The notes under the pieces were generated by a model that saw only the letters and a list, made by a program, of their open reading frames with translations, had not been told where the DNA came from and did not search any database. Both the position numbers and the translations under genes were made by a program. Shown piece by piece: positions 19,580-29,217 of a DNA stretch of 64,000 bases (the first letter of the stretch is position 1; every line of letters starts with the position of its first letter). Source of the DNA: Chryseotalea sanaruensis. Its GTDB lineage: Bacteria > Bacteroidota > Bacteroidia > Cytophagales > Cyclobacteriaceae. Where the stretch lies: the NCBI RefSeq assembly GCF_003990915.1, contig NZ_BHXQ01000001.1, positions 861,402 through 925,401 on the forward strand. Reading direction: 5' to 3'.

Positions 19580-20278
19580 ATGGAGCCACAATGGCGAAAA
19601 CTGATTTTTCAATATAAAGAACATGTAAACTGGTCGTATCGTATGGGTGGTATAATTCCTTCCTGGAATGGCTATGTTGATAATATTAATTCTGTTACGC
19701 GCGCCTCGCAAATGGGGCCAATGTGGTTGCATGCTGAACAAGTTTCCGGCATGCCTATGTATGCTACCATCTGGAACAACAATCCACCAGCTTCCTCTTT
19801 CCCATCTTGCATCGCTGTGAAGTGTGCAACAGCTCAATCATTGGAAATGGGCGAACGCATGTTAAGAAAGCTAAGGGAATCCTGCCACCTGAATGGTAAA
19901 GATATATCTGACAAACGTGTTATACTTGAGGAAGCTGAAGCACTAGCTTTAACAACATCTGAATTTGACCTTAACAAATTTCTAAATGATTTTAAAAGCG
20001 AGTCTGGGCAGGATTATTTTCGTGAGGATTGGGATGAAACCAGAAAACGTGGTGTTACACGTTTTCCAACTTTATTTTTTTCGATGCCAGAAATAGGAAC
20101 TATTCAACTCTCGGGCAGTCAATCATTGCACAATATGAAAAGGGCTTTGTTCCAACTCAATCCCAAATTACAAGCGATAGAGCCCAACGCAAGTGTTCCT
20201 GAATACAAAACATACTGGGGCAGTTGGATTGAACGAGAAGAGTTAGAATTTACAAGCGAAAGCATCGCACAGGTATAA
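19580..20278 (+). CDS. DsbA/FrnE-like thioredoxin-fold protein; true start upstream or frameshifted
   Basis: From the ATG at 19580 the product is 232 residues and matches the body of the DsbA-like family: EPQWRKL, RMGGIIPSW, a cis-Pro region (VSGMPMYATIW), then PSCIAVKCA and, later, RGVTRFPTLFF. The first beta strand and the active site are missing from this version. The same frame is open back to 19505 and reads IYFPDSLCCWSWAM directly before EPQW, which is the expected strand plus redox motif (Cys-Cys-Trp-Ser). No ATG, GTG or TTG occurs in that upstream stretch. A one-base change near 19540 would connect it to the TTG at 19534. So the gene is either started at a non-standard codon or carries a small frameshift. 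A hairpin terminator follows. Confidence 0.75.
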   Translation: MEPQWRKLIFQYKEHVNWSYRMGGIIPSWNGYVDNINSVTRASQMGPMWLHAEQVSGMPMYATIWNNNPPASSFPSCIAVKCATAQSLEMGERMLRKLRESCHLNGKDISDKRVILEEAEALALTTSEFDLNKFLNDFKSESGQDYFREDWDETRKRGVTRFPTLFFSMPEIGTIQLSGSQSLHNMKRALFQLNPKLQAIEPNASVPEYKTYWGSWIEREELEFTSESIAQV

Positions 20279-20303
20279 AAACTTGGATTGACACCAAAAA
20301 GCA

Positions 20304-20327
20304 AAGCCCCGGAGTATTCCGAGGCTT
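20304..20327. terminator. Hairpin terminator between convergent genes
   Basis: Arms AAGCC-C-CGGA and TCCG-A-GGCTT with one mismatch and a GTAT loop. On the minus strand it is followed by TTTGCTTTTTGG, a good T-rich run; on the plus strand the T-run is weaker. It would end transcripts of the DsbA-like gene and probably also those of the opposite lipoprotein gene. Confidence 0.7.
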
Positions 20328-20362
20328 CACTGTGCTTCAATATATTTTAACTTACTTTCAAA

Positions 20363-20821
20363 TTATTCGCTAACCAAGTTAAATACATATTCTCCAGAAA
20401 TTGAATTAACCCTCGCTCCTTCCGATTTGCCACCGGCCACAAATGTTAGTGTCAAGTTGTTGTCATCGTGACTAACAGAAACGGCCACACTCCCATCTCG
20501 CACAATCTGATTAATATTATCGCCTTGAAAATCCCAGGTGCCACTGGTTTTCCACACATGCCCTAAACTATTTTGCGTAGTGTAGGTCTTGTTACCAATG
20601 GTGAGGTTAAATCCAGTAAATTGGCTACTCACATCAATATCATCTTTTATTACACTTCCGGTACTACCCAATACCCACGAGCTGCCTTCATTCATTAATG
20701 CTTCGAGTTGCTTATTAAGAGCAACAACTTTAGGGTCTGGACTATCATCTTTACTACACCCAGCACAAAATAATAGTGAACTTAATAGAACGATTGTGAT
20801 TGTATTTTTTATGTATGTCAT
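20363..20821 (-). CDS. Small predicted lipoprotein, unknown function
   Basis: A 152-residue protein with a signal peptide ending in a lipobox (LLFCAGC, acylated Cys about 22) followed by SKDDSPDP, typical of Bacteroidota surface or periplasmic lipoproteins. The mature part has alternating beta-like segments (FNLTIGNKTYTT, SGTWDFQGDNINQI, NLTLTFVAGGK). The last segment resembles lipocalin-like or DUF-type beta barrels in this phylum, but I do not recognise the family. It lies 11 bases downstream of the 1408-residue T9SS protein on the same strand, so they are probably co-transcribed. Confidence 0.75.
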   Translation of the reverse strand: MTYIKNTITIVLLSSLLFCAGCSKDDSPDPKVVALNKQLEALMNEGSSWVLGSTGSVIKDDIDVSSQFTGFNLTIGNKTYTTQNSLGHVWKTSGTWDFQGDNINQIVRDGSVAVSVSHDDNNLTLTFVAGGKSEGARVNSISGEYVFNLVSE

Positions 20822-20832
20822 GATCGAGGTTT

Positions 20833-23800
20833 TTAGTTTTTGATAATTTTGTGTGTGGTAGCTTCACTTGCTGTGATTACCCTTACTAGATATATCCCTT
20901 TTGGCAATGCTGAGATATCAACTCTATTTGTGAGGTCATTCACAATCATCCACTCTTTACCATCTGATGATAGGATACTCACCTGCGCATTTCCTTTATG
21001 AGGAATGTTAATCTGTAGATAGTCAGTAGCAGGATTTGGATAAATCATCAAACTACTTACACCTTCGTCAGTTCCCGTTATTGTAACTATTTCAATAGAT
21101 CGCTCTACAGCATTCGCTGGTTTAAAATTATCATTACCTGGCTGAGAAGCTCTGATCATCACCGTTCCCAAACCGGTGAAGGAAACCACATTGCCACTAA
21201 GGGTTGCCGGTCCTGAAAGCATTTCAAATGTTATAGCCAATCCGGATGAAGTAGTGGCGACCAACGACATTTGGCCAGTTTCTAAAATCTGATCTTGTAT
21301 AGCAGCGAAAGTGATAGTTTGTGCTTGTCTGGTATCAATAACATCAAAGCTTACGGATGCACTTGCCTGATTAAAATTAACATTACCGGCCTGGCTTGCT
21401 GTTAATGTTACAGTGCCCTCGGTCCCGTTCAGTGTAATGGTAGTACCTGAAATGGTAGCAGGTCCGGTGATTGTATAAGATAACTCAAGACCACTGGTTG
21501 TACTGGCTACTATATCAAAGGCAGCGTCTTGTATAGTTTTATTTGCAATTCCATTTATGCTTATGATCTGATCTGCTTTATTGATTGTTAAAGTTCCGTC
21601 TACCAAGGTAAGCGTATAGTTATCTGCAGTTCCTCCAACGAGCGTGATCGGATAATTTCCTGCATCACTGTTAGCAGTTGCTGTTGTTACTATTACTGGT
21701 TGAGAGGTTAACACGGCATCCGTTTCTCCATCAGCAAATCCATTATAAGTGAAAGTTAATGTAGGCAGAGCATCACCATAGGTAATGGTTTGATCCGTAG
21801 CAGTTACTGTCAACAATGCCGCATTCACGGTAAAGCTTTGCTCAACACTTGCTGCAGCTTTGTACTCACTGTCACCAGCTTGTAAGGCTTCTATAGTAAC
21901 TAAACCTAAACCAGTGATACTTACTGTATTTCCAATTAACGTTGCAGGTCCGCTCACCACTGAATAACTCACTGGTAATGCAGAACTTGACGTTGCCGAT
22001 AAATCAAAACCACCTTCAGCGTAGGTTCTGTCTGCTATTTCATTGAACGTTATGGTTTGAACTAACCTGTCTGTTACTGTTACAGTGGCAGTGCCGGTAT
22101 TACTATTACCATTTGCATCTTCAACTGTAAGTGTAACGGTATTTGCTCCAACGTTTGCTTCTGTAAAGGATGCTATATCAATACTTAAAACCAGGGATGC
22201 AAGATCAGTACAATTGTCAGATGAACCGTTATCGACATCTGCTGCGGTAATAGTAGCATTACCACTTTGGTCTAAATCCACATTAATATTTTTAGTTACT
22301 ACAGTTGGACCTGCATTGTCTGCCACTGTAACAGTAACATTGGCTATTGATTGATTACCAGAAGCGTCTTCTACCGTAAGCACAACTGCATTAGCTCCGA
22401 TATCAGCACAGGTAAAGATTGATTTATCCAGGCTTAATAATAAACTACCTGTGGTAGTACAATCATCACTAGAGCCATTGTTCACATCTGCGGCTGTGAT
22501 CGTGATCTCTCCGGCTGCATTAAGATTGACAGTAATGTTTTGTGCTATAGCTGTAGGATTAGTATTGTCACCAACAGTAATTTCAGTACTCATCTGTAAG
22601 CTGCAGATTGAGACACAAGAAATTAAGGCTCCGTTCACCCAATCAGTGGTTCCATCCATATTTGTAAGCGTACCATTTTTAGCACTAACCAAATCAGTTA
22701 ATACAGATCCCGATGACTGATCGAAAGCATAGTAAAGTTGCAGATTCGGCTCTGTTCCAATAAGACAAAGATCCTTGTTTGCGAAAAGTTCGGCAGCGGT
22801 TTTGGCTACAGACCAGATTCTTACCTCATCCATTTTTCCGTTGAAAAACTCTGCAGTACCTGGAATCCTGTCTTCACCAAAATGTATTGGGAAAGCTGTA
22901 CCAGGTATGGTGGTAAACGGAGCCGTTGTAGTTGCAACCTGAATGCCTCCTACAAAAATTTTGACAACACCATTGTTAAAAGTAATAGCAACATGATTCC
23001 ATGCATTGAGTGTCATTGCATTTGCAGCAGTTGTTGAATGAGATACTCCTCCTGCACCAGCTACTATAAATCGTAAGCCTCTTCCATTGTCTGTTACATT
23101 ATAAGAGTCCAGAATAAATTCTCCAGCCTGTATTGCACCGGCTCCACTGAAATTGGTTATTAACCTGTCATAATTTGTCGATCTCGGAAAAAGCCATGCT
23201 TCAATTGTTAATGTAGATGTTGTGGATAGTGTGTAAGGTGTGGTAACTTTATCGTTTACTCCATCGAAATCCAAGGCATTTCCGGGAAGTTGGGTGCCTC
23301 CTACTTCTGCAAAAACATTAAATGTTGTTGTTGCACTTAAATTTCCTGTATTAAAATCCAAAGCAGTTCTTGTACCTGCAATAGGGCCTTCAACAATACT
23401 GTTGTCAGCACTGTTTCGTAAAAAATAATTTACGCCCACTACAGAACTTCCGGTTGAAATTGTTGTACCTGAACTTCCGTCAGTACAAAAATTGGCATTT
23501 GCAGCGCTTATTGTTTCATCAACAATTATTGATGTTACTGTTACTGTAGCTGTAGCTGTGCTGCTATTCATTCTGTTATCGGTTACTGTTAGTGTTACTA
23601 CGTTTTCCCCAAGGTCATCGCAGTTGAAATTTGTTTTTGACAGCGATAAATTAACATCACAATTATCATTAGAACCATTGTTAATCATGGCCGGTGTGAT
23701 TGTAGCCATGCCGGTGACTGCATCCAGTTGTACGGTAATATCTTGTGCTATTGCCGTTGGTGCTGTAGAGTCTTCTGTTCTTACAAAGGCAGTTCCTGTC

Positions 23801-25059
23801 TCCACGTTACCATGCGTATCCTCTACTGTTAATGTAACTTGAATATTTGCGCCTACATCACTACATGTAAAATTAGTCTTGCTCAGTGTCATTGTTAATC
23901 CAGCAGTTCCACACGAGGCAGAAGTGCCATTATCAATATCTTCAGGTGTAAGTGTTGCATTGCCATTTGCATCTACAGGAAGAATAAATATTGACGAAAC
24001 GGTAGAAACCACTATGCTGGGCACGACAGTTACTGTGGCGGTGGCCACATCACTATTCCCTTCCACATCTTCAGCAGTAAGCGTAACTGTGTTTGGACCT
24101 AGGTCTGCACAAGTAAATGATGTGATATCTAAACTCACCGTTACTGGGTCACCACAAGTATTTGTCGATCCGTTATTAATGTCATTAGCAGCAATTGTTG
24201 CATTACCATTGACATCTAACTGAATGGTGATGTCTTGAGTAGAAGCCGTTACGCCTGTGCTACCGGCACAAACTGTTTCTGTTGCTAGTGCTGTTACATC
24301 ACCTGGAGTCAGGGTTGCATTATAATAGCGTATATCGTCAATCGCGTCCTCATAACTAGAAGAATTCCCCATTCTACTGTTACCGATGGTGATGGGTATT
24401 GCAGGTGTAATAAATCGTCTGATTACAGCTCCTGTCACGGCACCTAACTCTTTTTCAGCAACCTTAGTAACGCTTAAGGTGTTGTCAATATAAATCTTAT
24501 AGGTGTTACCAACAACTTGTCCTCCTGCATACCTCGACTCCATATAAGAACGGTTTGTAATTGTAACATGATGCCATAAACCATCTGCAATGTTGGTAGT
24601 AGTCGCAGCATAATGCCAACCCAAATAGCCACTGGTATTCCAACGATACCACTCATAGTTAGCGGCTAGACCAATTCTTCCATTTAAGAGATAGGCATAC
24701 CAACCAGTTTCGGATGTACCTTCAGTTGAACTAGTACGTTCACTTTGGTCCATGATTACTCTCACATTGGCATCATTAGTCGAGGTTTTAATCCAAAAGC
24801 TCACACTAAAACTATTCCCGGTTGTACTTGGTCTTTGTAGATAATCACCATTCAGACTGATGGCGCGATTTGCACCTCCCGCCCTATTAGGAATCAATGT
24901 TAGGGCACTTCCTGTTTGCGTAAAGTGGTTAGTACCTACAGTACTGTTTAGATTTCCAAGGGTAAACTTATATTCACCAAGTAAATTAGTTGTTGGAATT
25001 TGGCCGTAGCCAACAATGGATACCAACATTCCAAAAAGCAATAGTAGTAGTTTTCTCAT
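20833..25059 (-). CDS. Very large T9SS cargo with two LamG-like and multiple repeat domains
   Basis: A 1408-residue exported protein with a signal peptide (MRKLLLLLFGMLVSIVGYGQ). There is a LamG/concanavalin-like domain at about 25-250 (FSVSFWIKTS, WHHVTITNRS). Three repeats of about 80 residues follow at about 265-510, each with a DITVQLD-type start, a NNGS(ND)NC segment and a FTCADLG-N-VTLTVED core. A second LamG domain is at about 600-790 (ALDFDGVNDKV, WNHVAITFNNG), with two more repeats at about 835-985. MBG-like domains follow (about 1080-1160, TVTATDQTITYGDALP), then two ISINGIANKT/ITFAAIQDQI repeats. The T9SS tail starts near 1338 (IYPNPATDYLQINI) and ends GIYLVRVIT...HKIIKN. The repeats resemble the HYR-like adhesion modules of surface proteins. 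A surface adhesin or glycan binder is inferred. Confidence 0.88.
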   Translation of the reverse strand: MRKLLLLLFGMLVSIVGYGQIPTTNLLGEYKFTLGNLNSTVGTNHFTQTGSALTLIPNRAGGANRAISLNGDYLQRPSTTGNSFSVSFWIKTSTNDANVRVIMDQSERTSSTEGTSETGWYAYLLNGRIGLAANYEWYRWNTSGYLGWHYAATTTNIADGLWHHVTITNRSYMESRYAGGQVVGNTYKIYIDNTLSVTKVAEKELGAVTGAVIRRFITPAIPITIGNSRMGNSSSYEDAIDDIRYYNATLTPGDVTALATETVCAGSTGVTASTQDITIQLDVNGNATIAANDINNGSTNTCGDPVTVSLDITSFTCADLGPNTVTLTAEDVEGNSDVATATVTVVPSIVVSTVSSIFILPVDANGNATLTPEDIDNGTSASCGTAGLTMTLSKTNFTCSDVGANIQVTLTVEDTHGNVETGTAFVRTEDSTAPTAIAQDITVQLDAVTGMATITPAMINNGSNDNCDVNLSLSKTNFNCDDLGENVVTLTVTDNRMNSSTATATVTVTSIIVDETISAANANFCTDGSSGTTISTGSSVVGVNYFLRNSADNSIVEGPIAGTRTALDFNTGNLSATTTFNVFAEVGGTQLPGNALDFDGVNDKVTTPYTLSTTSTLTIEAWLFPRSTNYDRLITNFSGAGAIQAGEFILDSYNVTDNGRGLRFIVAGAGGVSHSTTAANAMTLNAWNHVAITFNNGVVKIFVGGIQVATTTAPFTTIPGTAFPIHFGEDRIPGTAEFFNGKMDEVRIWSVAKTAAELFANKDLCLIGTEPNLQLYYAFDQSSGSVLTDLVSAKNGTLTNMDGTTDWVNGALISCVSICSLQMSTEITVGDNTNPTAIAQNITVNLNAAGEITITAADVNNGSSDDCTTTGSLLLSLDKSIFTCADIGANAVVLTVEDASGNQSIANVTVTVADNAGPTVVTKNINVDLDQSGNATITAADVDNGSSDNCTDLASLVLSIDIASFTEANVGANTVTLTVEDANGNSNTGTATVTVTDRLVQTITFNEIADRTYAEGGFDLSATSSSALPVSYSVVSGPATLIGNTVSITGLGLVTIEALQAGDSEYKAAASVEQSFTVNAALLTVTATDQTITYGDALPTLTFTYNGFADGETDAVLTSQPVIVTTATANSDAGNYPITLVGGTADNYTLTLVDGTLTINKADQIISINGIANKTIQDAAFDIVASTTSGLELSYTITGPATISGTTITLNGTEGTVTLTASQAGNVNFNQASASVSFDVIDTRQAQTITFAAIQDQILETGQMSLVATTSSGLAITFEMLSGPATLSGNVVSFTGLGTVMIRASQPGNDNFKPANAVERSIEIVTITGTDEGVSSLMIYPNPATDYLQINIPHKGNAQVSILSSDGKEWMIVNDLTNRVDISALPKGIYLVRVITASEATTHKIIKN

Positions 25060-25131
25060 AAAGGTGGGGATTGATTTTCTATTCTTTCAAATCCACCTAA
25101 AACTAATAGCTGAACAGGGCGGAATTCGGGC

Positions 25132-25166
25132 TATCGAGAATTCGTTAGCATGTATTGAGAATTCGT
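25132..25166. promoter_or_regulatory. 14-bp direct repeat with 21-bp period, candidate LytTR operator
   Basis: TATCGAGAATTCGT (25132-25145) and TATTGAGAATTCGT (25153-25166) match at 13 of 14 positions with start-to-start distance of 21, two helical turns. LytTR-domain regulators characteristically bind paired direct repeats at about this distance. The site lies 73-107 bases upstream of the start of the 1408-residue T9SS gene and just past the end of the LytTR regulator gene. That LytTR binds here is inference. Confidence 0.5.
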
Positions 25167-25210
25167 AAAGAAGAATCTAAAGTTTGAAGGAGCTTTTTGA
25201 GAAATATTCG

Positions 25211-25966
25211 TCAGTTTAATCTCTCCAGCGCAGTAAAAAGGGAATCCTTTTTACGTACAGCGACTGGCAAAGCACTGCCATCTTTCATAAAAATGGTGCC
25301 TCCATCCTTCTTTTCGAAGCGATCAAAATGGTGCAAATTGATTAAATGCGATTGATGGGCCCTGAAAAAGTGTTGACCTTCAAAAAGTGTATCGAACTCT
25401 TTAAGTGTTTTAGAAACCATCAAAATTCGTCCATTAGTGAGGAAGAAACGTGTATAGTTTGTTTCAGATGCACAGCGTACTATGTCCTTTACAGCGACCA
25501 AATAAACTGTATCTGCATCTTTAAGTATAATTTTTTGATTGGAAATATCCTCCCTATTGTTTTGAACAAGGTTGGCAACCTTAATCTGTTGCTCACTTTC
25601 TTCCGCCATGCCTTCGGCTTTTTTTAAGGCTGACACTAAATCATCTGGATCCACCGGTTTAAGCACATAATCAATGGCGCTAATTTTAAAGGCTCTGATG
25701 GCGTATGCGTCATGGCCTGTAACAAAAATCACTTTAAAGTCTAGTTGACCATAAAAAGCCAATAAGTCGAAGCCAGTACCGTCTTTCATCTCTACGTCCA
25801 ACAGCACCAGATCAGGCTTGTGTTCCCTGATGCATGCCACACCTGCTTTTACACCATCTGCTTCTGCAATCACCTGCATATTGGGTGCATAGATAGACAA
25901 TAGAGTCTTGAGGTTTTCTCTTATGATAGAATCATCATCCACTAATACAATACGCATGCTATTCAT
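25211..25966 (-). CDS. LytTR-family response regulator
   Basis: A 251-residue regulator with a CheY-like receiver (VDDD at 9-12, acceptor Asp-57 in LVLLDVEMKDG, Thr in VIFVTGHDAYA, Lys in YVLKPVDPDD) and a C-terminal LytTR DNA-binding domain (about 150-250; IILKDADTVYLV, IVRCASETNYTRFFL, FFRAHQSHLINL). The translation start may be the first Met or Met-4. The preceding kinase gene ends 12 bases upstream, so kinase and regulator form an operon. The regulator probably controls the adjacent downstream secreted-protein gene on the same strand, in view of the direct repeat at 25132-25166. Confidence 0.93.
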   Translation of the reverse strand: MNSMRIVLVDDDSIIRENLKTLLSIYAPNMQVIAEADGVKAGVACIREHKPDLVLLDVEMKDGTGFDLLAFYGQLDFKVIFVTGHDAYAIRAFKISAIDYVLKPVDPDDLVSALKKAEGMAEESEQQIKVANLVQNNREDISNQKIILKDADTVYLVAVKDIVRCASETNYTRFFLTNGRILMVSKTLKEFDTLFEGQHFFRAHQSHLINLHHFDRFEKKDGGTIFMKDGSALPVAVRKKDSLFTALERLN

Positions 25967-25978
25967 ATAGAATAAAAA

Positions 25979-27805
25979 TCAAAGGTAACTGTACGGAACT
26001 TTCAACTCTACCTTTGTTCCATTAACTTCTCCATTCTCATTGCGAATGTTTTCCCAGACAAGTTCTATTTTCTTCTTCAATGTTTTATTGAGTAATGCCA
26101 TGCGTTCTTGTATGATGGTAGTTGACAGGGAGGTGTGCTCTTTCAATTCTTGTTTCTGCTCAACGATACCACCTCCATTGTCTGAAATTTCAATGGAGAT
26201 ATAATCTCCGACTTTTATAAGTTTCAATTTGATCATGCCTTGGGTTTTGGCGTTGATGATACCATGCTCGATGGCGTTTTCAATAAAAGGTTGCACAAAC
26301 ATGGGTGGGATTGCATCTGTCTCCCGGTCAATGTTTTCATTAACTTCTATTGTGTAGTCAAATGAATCATTCATTCTTACCCTATGGATATCCAAATAGT
26401 TTGTGAGCATCTGAATTTCATCTTCAACAAGTATAAACTCTTTACGGGAGTTTTCCAGAATCTCGCGCATTAGTTTAGCGAATTTTGCAAGGTAGGTTGC
26501 TGCCTTCTCCGCCTGATTCTTCAACATGAAATTTTGAATAGCCATCAACGCATTGGACATGAAATGCGGATTAAGTTGAGAGCGCAAAAAACGCTGCTCC
26601 AGTGCAGTTTGCTTTTGAATATTCTTTAAAGCACGTTGGCGGTATAAAAGATAAATGAATCCTGCAATAAAAAGTACAACAAACAACCCAATGATCATCG
26701 CCTGGTTCTTCTGTTTAATCTCCAGGTCCTTGATAGAAGCTTGTTGTGCCAGGTTAGCAATTTCCAAATCCTTCTTTTCCGTTTCGTATTTTGTTTGTAA
26801 TTCCTCAATGATCTTAACTTTGTTTTCTGAGAAGATCGAATCTACCATGGCGTAATGCAATTTTAGGTATTCATTCGCCTTATTCCATTCGCTAAGCTGT
26901 TCGTAGTATTTATAGTGATTTAAGTAGGCGTCTTTCAATAACCTCAAATTTCCAAGCCCTTCATATATCTGAATTGACTTTTCGTTGTTGCTAATCGCAC
27001 GCCTATAATCTTGTAGTCCTTCATAACTTTTAGCCAAAGCGAAATGTGTCGCAGCCACATTGGACACCTGATTATGCTGCTCAGCATACGTCAACGTCTT
27101 GTTTAAATACTGAATAGCTAATGGATAATTTTTAAGGTTATTATGCAAGTTTCCCAAACTTCCCTCAGCTATAGCTATTCCAGTTAAGAAATTGGCCTCT
27201 TCTGAAATTCGTTTTGCGTGCATATAGTATTCTTCTGCCTTTTTATAATCATTCAGCTGTTCATACGTTTTTGCCACATAAAAAAATAGTCCTGCCTTTT
27301 CCGAGCTTGGCGCATTGTTCTTTACCAGTTCAATATTTTGTAAATGAATTTCTAAAGCCTTTTCATATTTTCCTGTCACATTATAAATTCTGGCCAGGTT
27401 GCTGTTGGTAATGAGCAGGTTCCCATCATCTTGTATTTCTTTCAAGGTTTCTTTGGCTCTAAGTGCATACTGTAACCCCTGGTCATACTCACCTTTAACA
27501 GTGGCATGTTGGCTTAGCGCGTTGAGAGCAAGACCGATTCCGCGTTTGTACTGCAATTCCTCAGAAATTTGTAGCGCCTCTTTGAGTAAAGGTGGATTTT
27601 TACCGATATCTCCTGAAATATACTGTCTTGCCAGGCTGATCAGTAAGTGTACGCGTATTGTATCATTTGTTTTATGGCTGTCTACCAGCTTAGTAAGGCT
27701 GTCCAATTCTAGATCCTGATGCGTTTTGATTTGAGCTATTGCATTAACTCCGGTAAGGATATAAAACAGCCAAAGGCCTAGGATAGGTAAAGGTCTGGGG
27801 GGCAT
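25979..27805 (-). CDS. TPR-containing LytS-type sensor histidine kinase
   Basis: A 608-residue protein: signal or N-terminal anchor (LPILGLWLFYILTGV), about six TPR repeats at residues 60-330 (for example KYEKALEIHLQNIELV, DYKKAEEYYMHAKRI, DYRRAISNNEKSIQIY), and one transmembrane segment near 370-390 (AMIIGLFVVLFIAGFIYLLY). The His_kinase domain has phospho-acceptor His-414 in SQLNPHFMSNALMAIQNF; an HATPase_c domain follows (VQPFIENAIEHGI, DNGGGI). This is the standard Bacteroidota TPR-LytS architecture paired with LytTR regulators, as found here 12 bases downstream. The periplasmic TPRs are presumed to sense a protein or peptide; nothing in the sequence shows which. Confidence 0.92.
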   Translation of the reverse strand: MPPRPLPILGLWLFYILTGVNAIAQIKTHQDLELDSLTKLVDSHKTNDTIRVHLLISLARQYISGDIGKNPPLLKEALQISEELQYKRGIGLALNALSQHATVKGEYDQGLQYALRAKETLKEIQDDGNLLITNSNLARIYNVTGKYEKALEIHLQNIELVKNNAPSSEKAGLFFYVAKTYEQLNDYKKAEEYYMHAKRISEEANFLTGIAIAEGSLGNLHNNLKNYPLAIQYLNKTLTYAEQHNQVSNVAATHFALAKSYEGLQDYRRAISNNEKSIQIYEGLGNLRLLKDAYLNHYKYYEQLSEWNKANEYLKLHYAMVDSIFSENKVKIIEELQTKYETEKKDLEIANLAQQASIKDLEIKQKNQAMIIGLFVVLFIAGFIYLLYRQRALKNIQKQTALEQRFLRSQLNPHFMSNALMAIQNFMLKNQAEKAATYLAKFAKLMREILENSRKEFILVEDEIQMLTNYLDIHRVRMNDSFDYTIEVNENIDRETDAIPPMFVQPFIENAIEHGIINAKTQGMIKLKLIKVGDYISIEISDNGGGIVEQKQELKEHTSLSTTIIQERMALLNKTLKKKIELVWENIRNENGEVNGTKVELKVPYSYL

Positions 27806-28136
27806 GGTTTCTCTAAAATGAAATAGTCCTCAAAATACAAATAAGTCGTTGTATTACGTTTAGGTGGTAATAAGAATTTTCTATTACCAAATTAGGAATA
27901 ACCCATACATATACCGTTGTTTTCTCCCAATTCTACGAAAGCAAACTGAAGTCTATCCAAAAACATGATCGATCCATCTTCCAGACATGAGGTGCTTTCT
28001 CCACAACTAATGTAAACATGCAGAAAGGTGAAGATAAAATGATTTCTGGATATGCATTTTAATAATTAACTGCATGTATTGGACAGTAAAACCAGTTTGG
28101 ACTTAACTGGCATACTATTTTCATTCTTTGAAATAA
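27806..28136. other. Divergent intergenic region with inverted repeats
   Basis: 331 bases between the TPR-kinase operon and the truncated oxidoreductase gene. Two perfect 7-bp inverted repeats are visible: AATACAA / TTGTATT at 27834-27855 (8-base spacer), about 29 bases upstream of the kinase start, and GGTAATA / TATTACC at 27866-27888 (9-base spacer). They are candidate operators or transcript hairpins. No gene is visible in the rest. Confidence 0.4.
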
Positions 28137-29156
28137 ATGAAACTCCGGTCTAAAGAAACATATTGGTTGCTTAAAAACGGCCTTATCACCTCATACCCCA
28201 CACTTCAAAAAAATATTGCATGTGATATACTCATTATAGGCGGTGGTATAACCGGTTCTTTAATGGCTTACCAGCTCTCGCAAGAAGGATATGAAACTGT
28301 ATTAATAGACAAGCGTGATATCGCGATGGGAAGCACTAGTGCCACTACTGCCTTATTGCAATACGAAATTGATGAACCTTTGTATTCGCTTATAGGTAAG
28401 GTGGGTGAAAATATTGCTGTAGATTCTTACCGTGAAGGTGTTTTGGCACTCACTAAACTTAGCAAGATAGTTAAAACCGTAAAAGCTAATTGTGAATTTA
28501 AGCGGAAGGATAGTGTATACGTTGCAGACTCGCAAGATGATAAGGAATGGCTTAGAAAAGAGTTTTTAAGCAGGCAGAAATTTTCATTAGACGTAAAATG
28601 GCTCTCGTCATCACAACTTAAGGATCAGTATGGTGTTGTGGGCAAAGCAGCCATTTTATCTACAGCTGCGGCCAGTATGGATGCATACAAATTTGCACAT
28701 ACGTTGCTGTCACATAGTATTAAGCATTATGGACTAAAAGTCTACGATCATTCAAATGCAGAAAAAGTAACTTATCAAAGTAACAGTAATAGTAATAGTG
28801 TTATTACGGATAACAAGTGCGTAATTACTTGTAAGAAAATTGTGTACGCTTCGGGTTACGAAACGCAACAAATGCTAAAGAAGAACATTGTTACTTTGAA
28901 TAGCACCTATGCTTTTATAAGCGAACCGTTGTTAAAGATGCCCAAATCCTTACAGGATACTATATTCTGGAATACACAGAATCCTTATTTGTACTTACGC
29001 TCAACGCCAGATAAACTGGTTGGGCTTTATGCTTGGGCATTTGTATTTTTTTCTTCACGGATAATAATCATCCGAACGAATTATGTAGGAATGCTCATGA
29101 ATATAGGCATTAAAAAGCACAAAACCTATAGGAGATCGTTCAATTCCTGTTTTTAG
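28137..29156 (+). pseudogene. FAD-dependent oxidoreductase (DAO family), 3'-truncated
   Basis: A 339-residue frame starts normally: FAD-binding motif IIGGGITGSLMAYQLS at about 30-47, DKRDIAMGSTSATTALLQYE, and a long substrate-domain segment through YLYLRSTPDKLVG at residue 298. In related proteins of about 390-400 residues this is followed by a second dinucleotide-fold segment and the GFGGNG-type end. Here the frame continues into about 40 unrelated residues (LYAWAFVFFSS, then basic tail) and stops. A short inverted-repeat element lies 62 bases downstream (29218-29306), so loss of the 3' end by deletion or insertion is plausible. It may still be translated but should lack a functional FAD/C-terminal region. 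Confidence 0.7.
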
Positions 29157-29217
29157 GAGTTTAGAGATGACTGATTGTAGGTATGAAAAAAAATCTACAC
29201 CTGCAAAATGCTAAGAC

